Assembly: GCA_001429255.1 (NCBI GenBank)
Contig: LMJI01000001.1
Span: forward strand, 434,001 to 498,000
From: Cellulomonas sp. Root930
GTDB lineage: Bacteria > Actinomycetota > Actinomycetes > Actinomycetales > Cellulomonadaceae
Direction: 5' to 3'
DNA length: 64,000 nucleotides
Every line of letters starts with the position of its first letter. Position 1 is the stretch's first letter. The translations under genes and the position numbers were made by a program. This document shows positions 1-8,882 of the stretch, piece after piece. Under the pieces are notes generated by a model that did no database searches, was not told the origin of the DNA, and was given only the letters and a program-made list of their open reading frames with translations.

Positions 1-809
1 GGATCTCGACGCGCCGCAGGCCGCCGGTCACCAGCACGCGGTCCACGGGATCCCCGTCGACGGTGAGCTCGACGGTGTACAGGTGGGGGTGGGCGGGCGA
101 CCACAGGTGCGGATCCGGAACCTCGAGGCGCCCGGACACGCGGCCGCCCTCGTCGGAGACGAGCTCCACGCCGGCCGTCTCGCCGGCGAGCCGGACGGTC
201 ACCCAGGTGCCTGCGGGCGCGTCGCCGACGAGCACCCCGGAGACGTCGAACCCGGTGAGCGAGTCACCGCGCAGCGCCACGCTCGCCAGGTGGGTGCGGC
301 CGCGCGCCTCCAGCCAGACCGGCTGCCAGATCCCCGACGTCGGGGTGAACGAGACGCCGTCGTAGTCGTCGCGCGGGATGGACCGCTGCTTGCCGTGCGG
401 GATCGCGCGCTTGTCCGCCGGCGCCTCGACCTCGACGGTCAGCTCGGCCTCGTCGCCGGGTGCCAGCACGTCGCTGACGTCCAGCTCGAACGACTCGTAC
501 CCGCCCACGTGCACGCCCACCTCGACACCGTCGAGCAGGACGCGGGCACGGTGGTGCACCGCGCCGAAGCAGAGCACGACGCGCGACGAGCCCCACGCGG
601 CCGGGACGCTGACCCGGCGCCGGTACGTGCCGCGCTCCAGCCAGGTGCGCCGCAGCCCGGAGGCCGCGGTCTCCCACGCGAAGGGCACCACGATCGTCGC
701 GGGGCCGTCCTCGGAGTCGAAGTCCCACTCGCCGTTGAGCGTGAGCCACGAGGCCGACCGGTCACGGTCCGGACGCGGGTACTGCGAGCGCGGCGGGGAT
801 GAGGTCATG
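1..809 (-). CDS. Glycoside hydrolase family 2 protein, N-terminal part
   Basis: The frame starts with ATG at 809 and runs off the left edge, giving about 269 N-terminal residues. It reads as the N-terminal beta-sandwich sugar-binding domain of family 2 glycosidases: LTLNGEWDF near residue 22, the jelly-roll core with GAVHHRARVLLDG and VGVHVGGYESFELDV, then SGIWQPVWLE. An immunoglobulin-like domain follows. The catalytic TIM barrel lies outside the window, so substrate (beta-galactoside, mannoside or glucuronide) cannot be read. No signal peptide is seen, so it probably acts in the cytoplasm on sugar brought in by the importer encoded just upstream, 29 nt away in the same orientation. Family assignment is confident; specificity is open. 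Confidence 0.88.
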
Positions 810-838
810 GTGGTGGTGCCTTTCAGGGTGGGTCGGGC

Positions 839-1696
839 TCAGCCCTTGACGCTGCCGGCGAGGATGCCGTTGATGAAGTGCTTCTGGAGGACGATGAAGA
901 TGAGCAGGAGCGGGACGAGCGCGATCGACGCCGCTGCCAGCAGCTCGCCGGTGACCGTGGCGTAGTCCGCCCCGATCCGGTTGCCGGTGATGTTCTGCGC
1001 CAGGCTGGACAGGACCACCTGGAGGGTCGACATCCGCTCGGAGCTGGCGATCACGACGGGCCAGACGAAGTCGTTGTAGATGTTCATCACCGTGAGCACC
1101 GCCAGACCGGCCAGTGCCGGCTTGATGACCGGCAGCACGATCCGCGCGAAGATCCCGAACTCGGAGCACCCGTCCACGCGGGCCGCGTCGAGCAGCTCGT
1201 CCGGCACGGCCGCGATGACCTGCCGCATCCAGAAGATGGCGAACGCGTCGATCGCGCCCGGCAGGATCAGTGCCTGGTACGTGTTGACCCAGCCGAGCTC
1301 CTTCATCTCGAGCAGCAGCGGGATGATCAGGACGATCGTCGGGAGCATGAGGGTGATGAGGACCGTGCCGAACAGCAGGTCCTTGAACGGGAACTCGTAC
1401 TTGGCGAACCCGTAGGCAGCCAGCGGCGCGAAGAACAGGGTCAGCCCGCCCTTGAGCACCAGCACGATGCCGGTGTTGACGAACCCGCGCACGATCGGGA
1501 CGTCCTGGAACATCCGCTCGAAGTTGTCGAGCGTGATCTGGGACGGGTCGAAGCCGAGCGGGTCGCTGATGATCTGGTTGGCCGGTTTGAACGCGGACAG
1601 GAACGCCCAGACCACGGGGGCCAGGAACAGCAGGGTCAGCAGGACCAGGAACACCTGCGTGACGACACTAGTCAGGGTGAGGCGGGTGCGCGTCAT
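839..1696 (-). CDS. Carbohydrate ABC transporter permease (MalG type)
   Basis: This 285-residue inner-membrane permease has six predicted membrane spans. The EAA-type cytoplasmic loop near residues 190-210 (ELLDAARVDGCSEFGIFARI, then LPVIKPALAG) docks on the ATPase subunit. The length and the N-terminal single span followed by FLSAFKP match MalG-family (CUT1) permeases. The gene starts one base after the stop of the partner permease, so the two are translationally linked. No ATPase gene is present here; CUT1 importers in actinobacteria commonly use a shared MsiK ATPase encoded elsewhere, which is an inference for this genome. Confidence 0.95.
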   Translation of the reverse strand: MTRTRLTLTSVVTQVFLVLLTLLFLAPVVWAFLSAFKPANQIISDPLGFDPSQITLDNFERMFQDVPIVRGFVNTGIVLVLKGGLTLFFAPLAAYGFAKYEFPFKDLLFGTVLITLMLPTIVLIIPLLLEMKELGWVNTYQALILPGAIDAFAIFWMRQVIAAVPDELLDAARVDGCSEFGIFARIVLPVIKPALAGLAVLTVMNIYNDFVWPVVIASSERMSTLQVVLSSLAQNITGNRIGADYATVTGELLAAASIALVPLLLIFIVLQKHFINGILAGSVKG

Positions 1697-1697
1697 C

Positions 1698-2624
1698 TCA
1701 GTCCTCCGACCGCAGGAGCCGGACGAAGCCGAGCGACAGGACCGTCACGATGATCACCAGCAGGAACGAGTTGGCCGCCCCCGTGCCCAGGTCGGCGCGG
1801 GTGATGTGGTTGTAGAGGTAGAGCCCGGCCGTCGTCGTCGAGCTGTACGGGCCGCCCTGCGTCACGACGAACGGCTCCGCGAACATCTGGAAGATCGCGA
1901 GGGTCTGCAGGACCACCGAGAACAGGAGCGTCCGGCGCACCAGCGGGATGGTCATGCTCCGGAGCTGCCGGAGCCGTGACGCGCCGTCGATCGAGGACGC
2001 CTCGTACACCGCCGGGTCGATGGCCTGCAGGCCCGAGAGCAGGATGATCACGATGAACCCCGTGGTCTTCCACAGGAACAGCAGCGCCAGCGTGGGCTTG
2101 GCCCACTGGCTGGTGACCAACCAGCCGACGTCCGGCAGCCCGACCGCGTTGAGCACCGAGTTCACGGCGCCGTACTTCTGGTCGAACACCACCACCCAGA
2201 TCTGTGCGACAGCGACGAGCGGCGTCACGAACGGGACGAGGAACGCCACCCGGTAGAACGACCGCATCCGGGTCTTGGCGTTGTCCAGCAGGACGGCGAT
2301 CGCCAGGGCCAGCACCATCTGCACCGGCACGATCAGCGCCCACATGGCCGCCGAGTTGCCCAGCGACGACCAGAAGGCAGGGTTCTGCAGCAGGTAGGTG
2401 TAGTTGCCGAGGCCCACCCAGTGCGCCGCCCCCGAACCCCGCCAGTCGGTGAAGCTCAGCTGGAGGGTGAAGAGCATCGGGTAGACGCTGAAGGCGACGA
2501 ACAGGGCGACGAACGGGAAGACGAAGGCGTAGGGCGCCAGCCTCCGTCGCGACGACGCCGTGTGCGGGCGGCGTCGCGACGGAGAGACTCTCCCCGCCGG
2601 CCGGGTGGCGACTGCGGTGGTCAC
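1698..2624 (-). CDS. Carbohydrate ABC transporter permease (MalF type)
   Basis: This 308-residue polytopic membrane protein pairs with the downstream permease to form the channel of a CUT1 sugar importer. A basic, Arg-rich cytoplasmic N terminus leads into the first span (LAPYAFVFPFVALFVAFSVY). The EAA loop is at about residues 205-235 (VYEASSIDGASRLRQLRSMT, then IPLVRRTLLF). The gene lies 30 nt downstream of the binding-protein gene. Family call rests on order, length and the EAA motif; the sugar is not evident. Confidence 0.95.
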   Translation of the reverse strand: MTTAVATRPAGRVSPSRRRPHTASSRRRLAPYAFVFPFVALFVAFSVYPMLFTLQLSFTDWRGSGAAHWVGLGNYTYLLQNPAFWSSLGNSAAMWALIVPVQMVLALAIAVLLDNAKTRMRSFYRVAFLVPFVTPLVAVAQIWVVVFDQKYGAVNSVLNAVGLPDVGWLVTSQWAKPTLALLFLWKTTGFIVIILLSGLQAIDPAVYEASSIDGASRLRQLRSMTIPLVRRTLLFSVVLQTLAIFQMFAEPFVVTQGGPYSSTTTAGLYLYNHITRADLGTGAANSFLLVIIVTVLSLGFVRLLRSED

Positions 2625-2654
2625 AGCGATGGTGTCCTCAGGTGGTGGGGCGTA

Positions 2655-4034
2655 CTACTGCCGGTCGACGAGGTTCGCCTGGATGTCCTGCGTGGACTGG
2701 TCGATCACCTCGGCCGGCGTCAGCTGGCCGTCCAGCATGCGCTGGATGTTGTTGCCCAGGTAGTCGACGGCGCCGGTCCACCAGGTGGGGATCGGGGTGC
2801 CGACGGGGATCTCCGTGCTGGCCTCGGTGGCGGTGGCCCACAGGTCCTGGCCGCCGAGCGCCTCGACCGGTCCGAAGAGCGGCTTGGCCGGGTCGGCCGC
2901 GGGGACGAAGCTCGGGATCGACGTGTTCAGCCCGTCGGGGTAGACGTCGTTCGGCCCCCAGACCGCGGTGTAGCCGGCCTCGTCGAACATGAGGAACTCG
3001 TAGAACAGCCACGCGAGGTCGGAGTTCTCGCCCTGCTTGGGCAGCACGAACGACGAGCCACCCATGGCGCCGCTGCGTGCACCGCCGTCCTCCCACGCCG
3101 GCAGGGGCATGGCCTTCCAGTCCCCCGTCGTCTCCGGGAGCAGCTGCTGCGGGGCGAAGCTGAACCAGATGGCCCAGGGGTAGAAGACCTGCTGGCCAGA
3201 CTCCAGCGGCGCGATGTCGCTGGGGCTCAGGTACTCCGCGCGCGTGCCGAGCCCCTCCTTCTGGACCGTGTCCAGCCAGGTCAGGATCTGCTCGTACTCC
3301 GGGGAGTCCAGACGCAGCTCGCCGTTGTCGTCGGCCAGGCTGGTGCCCAGCTGGCTGGCGTACATCTCGAGCTGCAGCTGCCCGAGGAACGGGCTCTGCT
3401 CGAGGTGGATCGGCTGGGCGCCCGGCACGGCGGCCTGGTACTGGCGCGCGGCCTCGAGCAGGTCGTCGTAGGTCTCGATCGCCGTCGCGTCGACGCCGGC
3501 CGCCTCGAGCGCGGTGGCGTTGTAGTAGAGCAGGCCGGGGTCGCTGTCGAACGGGACGCCGTAGATGCCGCCGTCGAGCGAGTTGACCCCGACCTTCTGC
3601 TCGGAGATGTCGCCGAGGTAGGGCTCGAGCACACCGTCGAGGTTCCACAGGTACTCGGAGAACCCGGCCACCTTGGCGTCGTCGAGGAACACGCCGTCCG
3701 GCACGTCCGTGCCGGTGATCAGGGTGTTCTGCAGCTTGGCGTCGATGTCGATCGCCTCGTGGTGGACCGTGATGTCGGGGTACTTCGCGTTGAAGTCCGC
3801 GATGACCGAGTCGAAGACGTTGAACAGGTCCCCGGAGCGGTCCCAGATGGTGATCTCGCCGCTCGGCGACTCGGCGGTGGGGGCGACGAGGACGTCGGCG
3901 TCGGCGCTCGGGGTCGCGTCGCCCGTGGTGATCGAGGGTCCGCAGGCGGCGAGGGCGGAGGTGGCCAGGACGGTGCCGACGAGCATCGCCGCGGCGCGGT
4001 GGGACCGGCGTGAGCCGGTGTGGAGCTGGTGCAT
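2655..4034 (-). CDS. Extracellular sugar-binding lipoprotein of ABC importer
   Basis: This 459-residue solute-binding protein captures the sugar outside the membrane and delivers it to the two permeases downstream. The chosen ATG at 4034 has AAGGGAG 7-8 nt upstream and gives a clean lipoprotein signal: RRSHR, a hydrophobic stretch, then lipobox LAAC with Cys31 as the lipidated residue. An upstream in-frame ATG at 4232 would run through the operator and the divergent regulator, so it is rejected. The body (GEITIWDRSGDLFNVFDSVI, NAKYPDITV) is typical of family 1 extracellular solute-binding proteins. It is the first gene of the operon and should be repressed by the divergent LacI protein. Confidence 0.93.
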   Translation of the reverse strand: MHQLHTGSRRSHRAAAMLVGTVLATSALAACGPSITTGDATPSADADVLVAPTAESPSGEITIWDRSGDLFNVFDSVIADFNAKYPDITVHHEAIDIDAKLQNTLITGTDVPDGVFLDDAKVAGFSEYLWNLDGVLEPYLGDISEQKVGVNSLDGGIYGVPFDSDPGLLYYNATALEAAGVDATAIETYDDLLEAARQYQAAVPGAQPIHLEQSPFLGQLQLEMYASQLGTSLADDNGELRLDSPEYEQILTWLDTVQKEGLGTRAEYLSPSDIAPLESGQQVFYPWAIWFSFAPQQLLPETTGDWKAMPLPAWEDGGARSGAMGGSSFVLPKQGENSDLAWLFYEFLMFDEAGYTAVWGPNDVYPDGLNTSIPSFVPAADPAKPLFGPVEALGGQDLWATATEASTEIPVGTPIPTWWTGAVDYLGNNIQRMLDGQLTPAEVIDQSTQDIQANLVDRQ

Positions 4035-4091
4035 GGAGCACTCCCTTGTGCACTCGGGGTCGGACGGCGCGGCTGGTCCGCAACGCTTTGC

Positions 4092-4128
4092 CAACGTGTG
4101 CAAACGTAGCCCTCGTTTGCACACGTTG
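4092..4128. promoter_or_regulatory. LacI-type operator, 15-bp perfect inverted repeat
   Basis: CAACGTGTGCAAACG at 4092-4106 and its exact reverse complement at 4114-4128 are separated by TAGCCCT. Each arm contains a near-palindrome (ACGTGTGCAAACGT; 4113-4126 in the other), so the element could hold two LacI-family dimer sites centred 19 bp apart. It lies between the start of the binding-protein gene and that of the LacI gene, so it could control both. Confidence 0.75.
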
Positions 4129-4170
4129 CAAGGCCTATGATCAGCACGTCGGCGAGCGAGAGGATGAAAC

Positions 4171-5190
4171 GTGGTCGCCACCCTGCGGGACGTCGCCACT
4201 CGCGCGAAGGTGTCCGTGCGGACCGTGTCCAACGTGGTCAGCGGGTACGAGCACGTCAGCCCGCAGATGCGCGCACGCGTCGAGAAGGCGATCGCCGACC
4301 TCGACTACCGCCCCAACCCGGTCGCCCGCACCCTGCGCACCGGCCGCACGGGCGTCCTCGGCCTCGTCGTGCCGGAGATCGACGTCCCCTACTTCGCCGA
4401 GCTGGCCCGCGAGATCATCCACGCCGCCGCCGCGGTGGGCTACCGCGTGATGATCGACCAGACCGGCCACGACCACGAGCGCGAGCGCGAGCTGCTCACC
4501 GGCGGCGACCGCAACATGCTCTTCGACGGAGTCCTCTTCAGCCCGCTGGTCACGCGCGAGGAGCTGCTCGAGATGCAGGGCAGCCGCACCATGCCCCTGG
4601 TCCTGCTGGGCGAGCACGACTTCGACGGCCGCTACGACCACGTCGCCATCGACAACGTCCAGGCCGCCCACGACGCCACCGCGCACCTCCTCGCCGGCGG
4701 CCGCCGACGCATCGCCGCGATCGGCGCGCAGCCGCAGGAGAACTACGCCACCCCGCAGCAGCGCACCGCCGGCTACCAGCGCGCGCTGGAGGCCGCCGGA
4801 CTGCCGCTCGTCGAGGAGTACCTGCGCCCCGCCGTGCACTACCGCCGGGCCGACGGCTACGCGGCCGCGCGCGAGCTGCTCGCCCTGCCCGAGCCCCCGG
4901 ACGCGATCTTCTGCTACTCGGACCTGCTCGCCATGGGCGCCCTGCGCGCGGTGTTCGACGCCGGGCTGCGCGTGCCGCAGGACGTCGCGATCATCGGGGT
5001 CGACGACATCGAGGAGGGGCGTTTCTCCCGGCCCTCGCTGAGCACCGTGTCACTGGACACCCCCTTCATCGCGAGCCAGGCGGTCGCGCGAGTCACCGCG
5101 CGGATCGCGGACCCGGACGCGCCGGCGGTCGAGATCACGGCACCGCACCAGGTGCTGGCGCGGGAGAGCACGGCGACCAGCGCCAAGTAG
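4171..5190 (+). CDS. LacI-family transcriptional regulator
   Basis: This 339-residue protein has an N-terminal helix-turn-helix (TLRDVATRAKVSVRTVSNVV, residues 4-23), the hinge-helix region (YRPNPVARTLRTGRTGVLG) and a periplasmic-binding-protein-like sensor domain. The sensor includes DHVAIDN and the late motif DVAIIGVDDIEEGRFSRPSL. The GTG start at 4171 is preceded by a purine-rich GAGAGGA. It is divergent from the sugar importer and GH2 genes, and the operator lies between them. The expected role is repression released by the imported sugar or a product, and probably autoregulation. Confidence 0.95.
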   Translation: MVATLRDVATRAKVSVRTVSNVVSGYEHVSPQMRARVEKAIADLDYRPNPVARTLRTGRTGVLGLVVPEIDVPYFAELAREIIHAAAAVGYRVMIDQTGHDHERERELLTGGDRNMLFDGVLFSPLVTREELLEMQGSRTMPLVLLGEHDFDGRYDHVAIDNVQAAHDATAHLLAGGRRRIAAIGAQPQENYATPQQRTAGYQRALEAAGLPLVEEYLRPAVHYRRADGYAAARELLALPEPPDAIFCYSDLLAMGALRAVFDAGLRVPQDVAIIGVDDIEEGRFSRPSLSTVSLDTPFIASQAVARVTARIADPDAPAVEITAPHQVLARESTATSAK

Positions 5191-5222
5191 CGCCTCCGCA
5201 AGGTGAGCGACGATGCGCCCGC

Positions 5223-5447
5223 TCAGCGCGGGACGTCTCGCAGCACCGATTCGGCACCCCTCTGCCAACGACGGGCGCGACGTCCGCTGGGGCGATGAGA
5301 GGTCAGGTGCCACGCGCCGCACTTGACGCAGCGGTGGACAGCCACGGGGCCCGTGAGCCCACGCGCCGCCCGGTGGTGGGTGATGGACTTGAGTGCCTTC
5401 GCCGCGGCGTAGATGTTCGCGTACGGGACCTTGGAGCAGTCGGCCAT
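5223..5447 (-). CDS. Small zinc-motif protein (C-x2-C...WHLTS family)
   Basis: This 74-residue basic protein starts MADCSKVPYANIYAAAKALK and carries Cys40-x2-Cys43 followed by WHLTS (His47), with Cys4 near the N terminus. The layout (start, helical AAAKAL region, HRCxKCGAWHLTS) matches small uncharacterised proteins that I associate with actinophages and integrative elements; this is recollection, not a search. The gene has AAGG about 8 nt upstream of ATG. A frameshifted relative lies at 21132-21421. It may bind zinc or nucleic acid. No function is assigned. Confidence 0.7.
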   Translation of the reverse strand: MADCSKVPYANIYAAAKALKSITHHRAARGLTGPVAVHRCVKCGAWHLTSHRPSGRRARRWQRGAESVLRDVPR

Positions 5448-5887
5448 GAGGGTGCCTTCATGCGGGGGTGCGCGCTGGGTTCAATCCAGTCCGCACCTGG
5501 GTCTGCCTCATATGCGCGACGCCGGTGATGGCTTAAAGCCGTGACTCGCCAAGGCTAGCCGGACGGCCTCGGAAGCGGGCGTGATTGGCAAGGCAACCGC
5601 CCCCGGCTCGCACTCGACTCCTCGACGACGCCCTTCGTCCGTCGGCGTCGGGCTACCTGCGGGAGCTCGACGCGCCGTGGCAGGCGTAGGACGGGCGCGC
5701 CCGTGAGGATGGCTGAACGGCCGCGCAGCTCCTCGCCGACGTCGGCGGCACCACTCTGCCCGTCACCGCGGACTCGGCTCACGGCTGGTCGCCGACTACG
5801 TGCGCGCGTCCGCGACTCCCGCATGGATAGGGTCCCGGGCATGCACACGTCCGATGTCGCCCACCAGCCCCCGCCAGGGCCGCGACG
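5448..5887. other. 440-bp stretch without a supportable gene
   Basis: No frame on either strand shows a convincing start, domain or codon pattern. Short open frames here are interrupted or run antisense. The segment sits between the small zinc-motif gene and the DUF6584-like gene and may hold degraded sequence. No tRNA, repeat array or strong hairpin was seen. Confidence 0.5.
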
Positions 5888-6391
5888 ATGACGGTGGAGC
5901 GCACCTTGGGGAGGGTCGATGAGGACCTGCGCACGGGCGACGTCGCGATGGCGCGCAGGCGCCTGAAGAGCCTCGTCGAGAGCCTGCCGCACGAGCTCAA
6001 GGCTCGGGAGCGCCTGGCCGAGGTCTGCCGGCTCGACGGCGACCGGACCGAGGCCGGGCGCTGGTCGTACCTCAGTGAGCAGCGCGACCCCGCCGAGGTG
6101 GACGCGTTCGAGCGCGCCTGCGGCCGCGACCCGGTCCGGATCATGCAAGGACTGCGGTGGCGCGGGCCGGAGGAGCAGGCAGCGAGCGAGCTGGCGCGGC
6201 AGCGGCTGCTCGAGATCCGCGCGCGAGCGGAGTCCGCCGCGGGCAAGAAGCTCGACTGGTCGGACCGCGGGCGCGACGTGTCGGGGCCCTGGTGGGAAGG
6301 CCTGACGGCGATCGGGTGCGCGATCGTCGTCCTGATGCTCGTCGGGTTGGTGGTCGTCGGCGCGGTCACGGTGTTCCGGTGGATCGTCTGA
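5888..6391 (+). CDS. DUF6584-like protein with C-terminal membrane anchor
   Basis: This 167-residue protein starts MTVERTLGRVDEDLRTGDVA. Its first 100 residues are helical and TPR-like (ARRRLKSLVESLPHELKARE, LAEVCRLDGDRTEAGRWSYL), resembling the uncharacterised actinobacterial DUF6584 family as I recall it. The C terminus is one membrane span (residues about 138-163) ending FRWIV. It is convergent with the PH-like membrane protein gene at 6403, 11 nt away. Function is unknown. The tail resembles that of the 20665-21024 product, suggesting similar C-terminal membrane anchoring. Confidence 0.72.
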   Translation: MTVERTLGRVDEDLRTGDVAMARRRLKSLVESLPHELKARERLAEVCRLDGDRTEAGRWSYLSEQRDPAEVDAFERACGRDPVRIMQGLRWRGPEEQAASELARQRLLEIRARAESAAGKKLDWSDRGRDVSGPWWEGLTAIGCAIVVLMLVGLVVVGAVTVFRWIV

Positions 6392-6402
6392 ACGGCCGCG
6401 AC

Positions 6403-6897
6403 TCACACGCGGTGCTGCGGCGGACGCGTTCCCCGGGGTAGGCCGATCAGCTCCTGCAGGCGAGCAGCAGCCCGGGAAACGCTGGGATCGAAGCCGACGA
6501 GTCCATAGGCCTTGACCACCGTGCCGGCCTTCGTCGTCAGAGCGACCGTTCGCAGCCAGGAGGTCGGGCTGTTCCGGACGATGAGGCCGTCGTAGTTGCG
6601 GACCCGCACGTCGTCGATGTCGGCGAGGGCGATCCGACTCGTGCTCAGCAGGTTGCGGACGACCGCGTGCGAGTCGGCAACCGCGACACCCATCCGCGCC
6701 GCCCGGACCGCCGCGACGATCGAGACGGCCGCGAGCAGCGCTCCGATCGGGGAGAACCCCGGATGCGACGGAGGACCGGGATCGATCATGCCCCCGACGC
6801 ACACGAGGGCGACGAGGGTCCAGTACGCAACGGCGACGGCGCGATAGGTGCGCGTCCGGACGACGCCGCGCGCCGCGTTCGCTGCCGTCGATGACAC
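6403..6897 (-). CDS. Membrane protein with PH-like domain
   Basis: The product is 164 residues. Two membrane spans near residues 18-65 (AVAYWTLVALVCVGGMI and GALLAAVSIVAAV) are followed by a small beta-rich domain (VVRNLLSTSRIALADIDDVR, LIVRNSPTSWLRTVAL, VVKAYGLVGF). This resembles the PH-like domains of short actinobacterial membrane proteins. GTG at 6897 is preferred because the upstream extension is Pro/Ser-rich and overlaps the divergent gene. No clear ribosome site is visible, so the message may be leaderless. Its function is unknown. Confidence 0.65.
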   Translation of the reverse strand: MSSTAANAARGVVRTRTYRAVAVAYWTLVALVCVGGMIDPGPPSHPGFSPIGALLAAVSIVAAVRAARMGVAVADSHAVVRNLLSTSRIALADIDDVRVRNYDGLIVRNSPTSWLRTVALTTKAGTVVKAYGLVGFDPSVSRAAARLQELIGLPRGTRPPQHRV

Positions 6898-6980
6898 GCG
6901 CGAAAGTATGCGACACCTTCTGCCCGCGTGGTTTGAGGGAACCGTTGACGCGGGTGGTGACTGTCCCCCATGGTCGGGCG

Positions 6981-7622
6981 ATGCACTCGGCGATCGCACT
7001 CTCCGACGACGCGGACGACTTCTCGCAGGCGAGATTCCGGTTCGCCCCTCCCGACAACGAGGCCCCCGCCGCCGTCGGCGTGAGCGGCGTCATCGGGCGG
7101 GGCACCGACGCCGCGATCCTGCTGGTCGGCCTCGCTCGCTACACCGGCGGGCTGCACATCGACCTGGCGATCCGCCGTCGCCTCGACCCCGGGCCGGACG
7201 ACCACCTCCATGTCACGTTCAACGCGGGGCTGCTCGTCGGTGTCGAGCTCGCCGACGGTCGCACCGTCGTCGCCGGGTACGACGACTGGAACAACCTGCC
7301 CGCCGCGGACGAACCGCTGCTCACCCACCGGGGCGGTGGGGGCGGTGGTCGCGAGTGGTCGAGCACCCTCTGGCTGACGCCTGCGCCGCCGCCCGGGGAC
7401 CTGGTGGTCGTCGTCGCGTGCCCGTCCCTCGGCGTCGACGAGTCGAGGTTGACGGTGGACGCCGAGGCGCTCCGAGCCGCGGCCGACAAGGCCGAGGTCC
7501 TGTGGCCCCGCGAGCCGGACCAGGTGCACCATGCGGTCCGGCAGAACCCCGTCGACGTACCGCCCGGCGGCTGGTTCGAGAGGGCGTTCGCCGCCCTACC
7601 GACCGACGAGCCCGCCGGCTGA
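6981..7622 (+). CDS. Uncharacterised actinobacterial protein, intact copy
   Basis: This 213-residue soluble protein starts MHSAIALSDDADDFSQARFR. Recognisable blocks are AILLVGLARYTGGLHIDLAI, GVELADGRTVV, a Gly-rich loop with six consecutive Gly, EWSSTLWLTPAPPPGDL and LGVDESRLTVDAEALRAAAD followed by VLWP. I recognise the pattern as a widespread family of unknown function in actinobacteria, without a domain name. Start chosen at 6981 because the frameshifted relative at 19542 begins its similarity at the same Met (MHSPLAVSGDADDVAQARSR). The 3' end overlaps the convergent acetyltransferase gene by 27 nt. Confidence 0.8.
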   Translation: MHSAIALSDDADDFSQARFRFAPPDNEAPAAVGVSGVIGRGTDAAILLVGLARYTGGLHIDLAIRRRLDPGPDDHLHVTFNAGLLVGVELADGRTVVAGYDDWNNLPAADEPLLTHRGGGGGGREWSSTLWLTPAPPPGDLVVVVACPSLGVDESRLTVDAEALRAAADKAEVLWPREPDQVHHAVRQNPVDVPPGGWFERAFAALPTDEPAG

Positions 7623-8138
7623 ACCGGCCGACCACTCGGCCTCGAGCACGGCGTACTGGTAGGCGTCGCGATCCTGCGGTGACGCTTCGCGTCGCATCCC
7701 GAGCCGCTCGAGCAGCCGCCACGACCGGGTGTTGTCGGGGCTGCATCCGGCGGTCACCCGGTGCGCACCCCAGCTCCGGAAGCAGACGTCAAGGAGCGCG
7801 GCGCACGCCTCGGTCGCGTAGCCCTGACCCCACTGAGCGGGGTCGAAGACGTATCCCAGGGTGTACTCGTGCGGGTCGTCGCGGTGCAGGTACAGGTTGC
7901 CGATCAGCCGGTCGTCACTGCTGCGGCACACCGCCCAGAACGACTCGTCGCCCTCGCGGTCGAACGCGAGCTCGTGGCACTGCAGGCGGCTCTGCACGCC
8001 GTACGGCTCGAAGCGGACGGCCTCCGGTTGCGACAGGTAGCCGTGGAGCGCATCGCCGTCGGCCGCGGTGAAACGCCGGATCGTCAACCGGTCGGTGCGG
8101 ATCTTCTCGAGGGCGCCGGCGCCCTGCTTGGTGATCAC
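7596..8138 (-). CDS. GNAT-family N-acetyltransferase
   Basis: This 180-residue protein transfers an acyl group from acetyl-CoA to an amine, probably a ribosomal-protein or small-molecule acceptor of the RimJ type. It opens with IRTDRLTIRRFTAADGDAL, the usual RimJ/RimL-like start. Motif A is LGYVFDPAQWGQGYATEACA, whose Q-x-x-G-x-A loop binds coenzyme A, and WRLLERLGM is the later C-terminal motif. GTG at 8138 (VITKQG) is the likely start; another GTG lies two codons upstream. The substrate is not predictable. The gene is convergent with 6981-7622. Confidence 0.9.
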   Translation of the reverse strand: MITKQGAGALEKIRTDRLTIRRFTAADGDALHGYLSQPEAVRFEPYGVQSRLQCHELAFDREGDESFWAVCRSSDDRLIGNLYLHRDDPHEYTLGYVFDPAQWGQGYATEACAALLDVCFRSWGAHRVTAGCSPDNTRSWRLLERLGMRREASPQDRDAYQYAVLEAEWSAGSAGGLVGR

Positions 8139-8190
8139 GCCCACCAGCCTGGCCTCGGCGCAGGCGCGCCGGGGTGGACCTAGGTCACCG

Positions 8191-8862
8191 TCAGGACGGG
8201 AAGTGCCTCCACTGCCCTTCCGAGACCACCTCGACGGCACCGTCGACCACGGTGATGGCCGTCTGGTCGTCCATCGCGTAGGCGGGCCCACCGACGCGGG
8301 CCGCCCAGCGCTCCGCGGCGGCCATCGAGTTCCCGGGCGTGCCGTCGGGAGCCAGGTGGGGACAGATCGAGAAGTCGACGATCCCGAGGGTGCTGTCGTC
8401 GCCGGTCGGCGGCTTCCACCCCACGAAGTCCTCGCCGATCCGGGGGGTCATCACCATGCTCCCGGCACTCAGTCCAACCCAGACGGTCTCGCGGAGCGAC
8501 GGGATCAGGTCGGCCAACCCGGACTCGCGCATCCAGTGGCACAGGTAGAGGGCGTCGCCGCCGGCCACCAGCAGCACGTCGGTCTCCCGGACCAGCGGCA
8601 CCCAGCGCTCGTCGTCGATGCTGGGCAGCGCGGTGAGCTCCAGCACGCCGACGGACTTCCAGCCCAGGTCGACCATGGGGTTCTCGGAGGTCCCGCTGAT
8701 GAACTCCCAGGGCTTGACGCCGGGGCCGACCCACGGGTGCCCGTACTGCGCGGTGGGGATGCACAGGGCGGTGGACTCGGAGATGGGCTTGCCCAGCAGG
8801 GCGACCAGCGCCCCGCGGATGCTCGGGTTGGTGACACCGCCGGAGGTGAGGAGAAGCTTCAC
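8191..8862 (-). CDS. Peptidase E-like serine peptidase (family S51)
   Basis: This 223-residue cytoplasmic peptidase is of the dipeptidase E family, which cleaves N-terminal Asp-X dipeptides. The nucleophile elbow is VGLSAGSM with Ser132, the expected His appears in ICPHL (His169), and LLVAGGDALYLCHWM precedes it, matching the family layout. Start is GTG at 8862 (VKLLLTSGG); GTG at 8871 is an alternative, and neither has a strong ribosome site. Length matches the family at about 225 residues. The gene is followed 20 nt upstream by the methyltransferase-like gene on the same strand. Confidence 0.88.
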   Translation of the reverse strand: MKLLLTSGGVTNPSIRGALVALLGKPISESTALCIPTAQYGHPWVGPGVKPWEFISGTSENPMVDLGWKSVGVLELTALPSIDDERWVPLVRETDVLLVAGGDALYLCHWMRESGLADLIPSLRETVWVGLSAGSMVMTPRIGEDFVGWKPPTGDDSTLGIVDFSICPHLAPDGTPGNSMAAAERWAARVGGPAYAMDDQTAITVVDGAVEVVSEGQWRHFPS

Positions 8863-8882
8863 GAGGCCCACCGTATCGACGG

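Noticed and set aside
2421..4013. Plus-strand open frame of 530 codons opposite the sugar-binding gene
   Set aside because: Complement of the lipoprotein gene; Arg/Val/Asp-rich repeats without a ribosome site.
5478..5500. T-arm-like CTGG-GTTCAAT-CCAG
   Set aside because: No acceptor, D or anticodon stem can be paired around it, so it is not a tRNA or an attachment copy.
5555..7105. Long minus-strand open frame across the DUF6584-like gene
   Set aside because: It overlaps two well-supported genes in other frames, has no domain and has the composition of antisense high-GC sequence.
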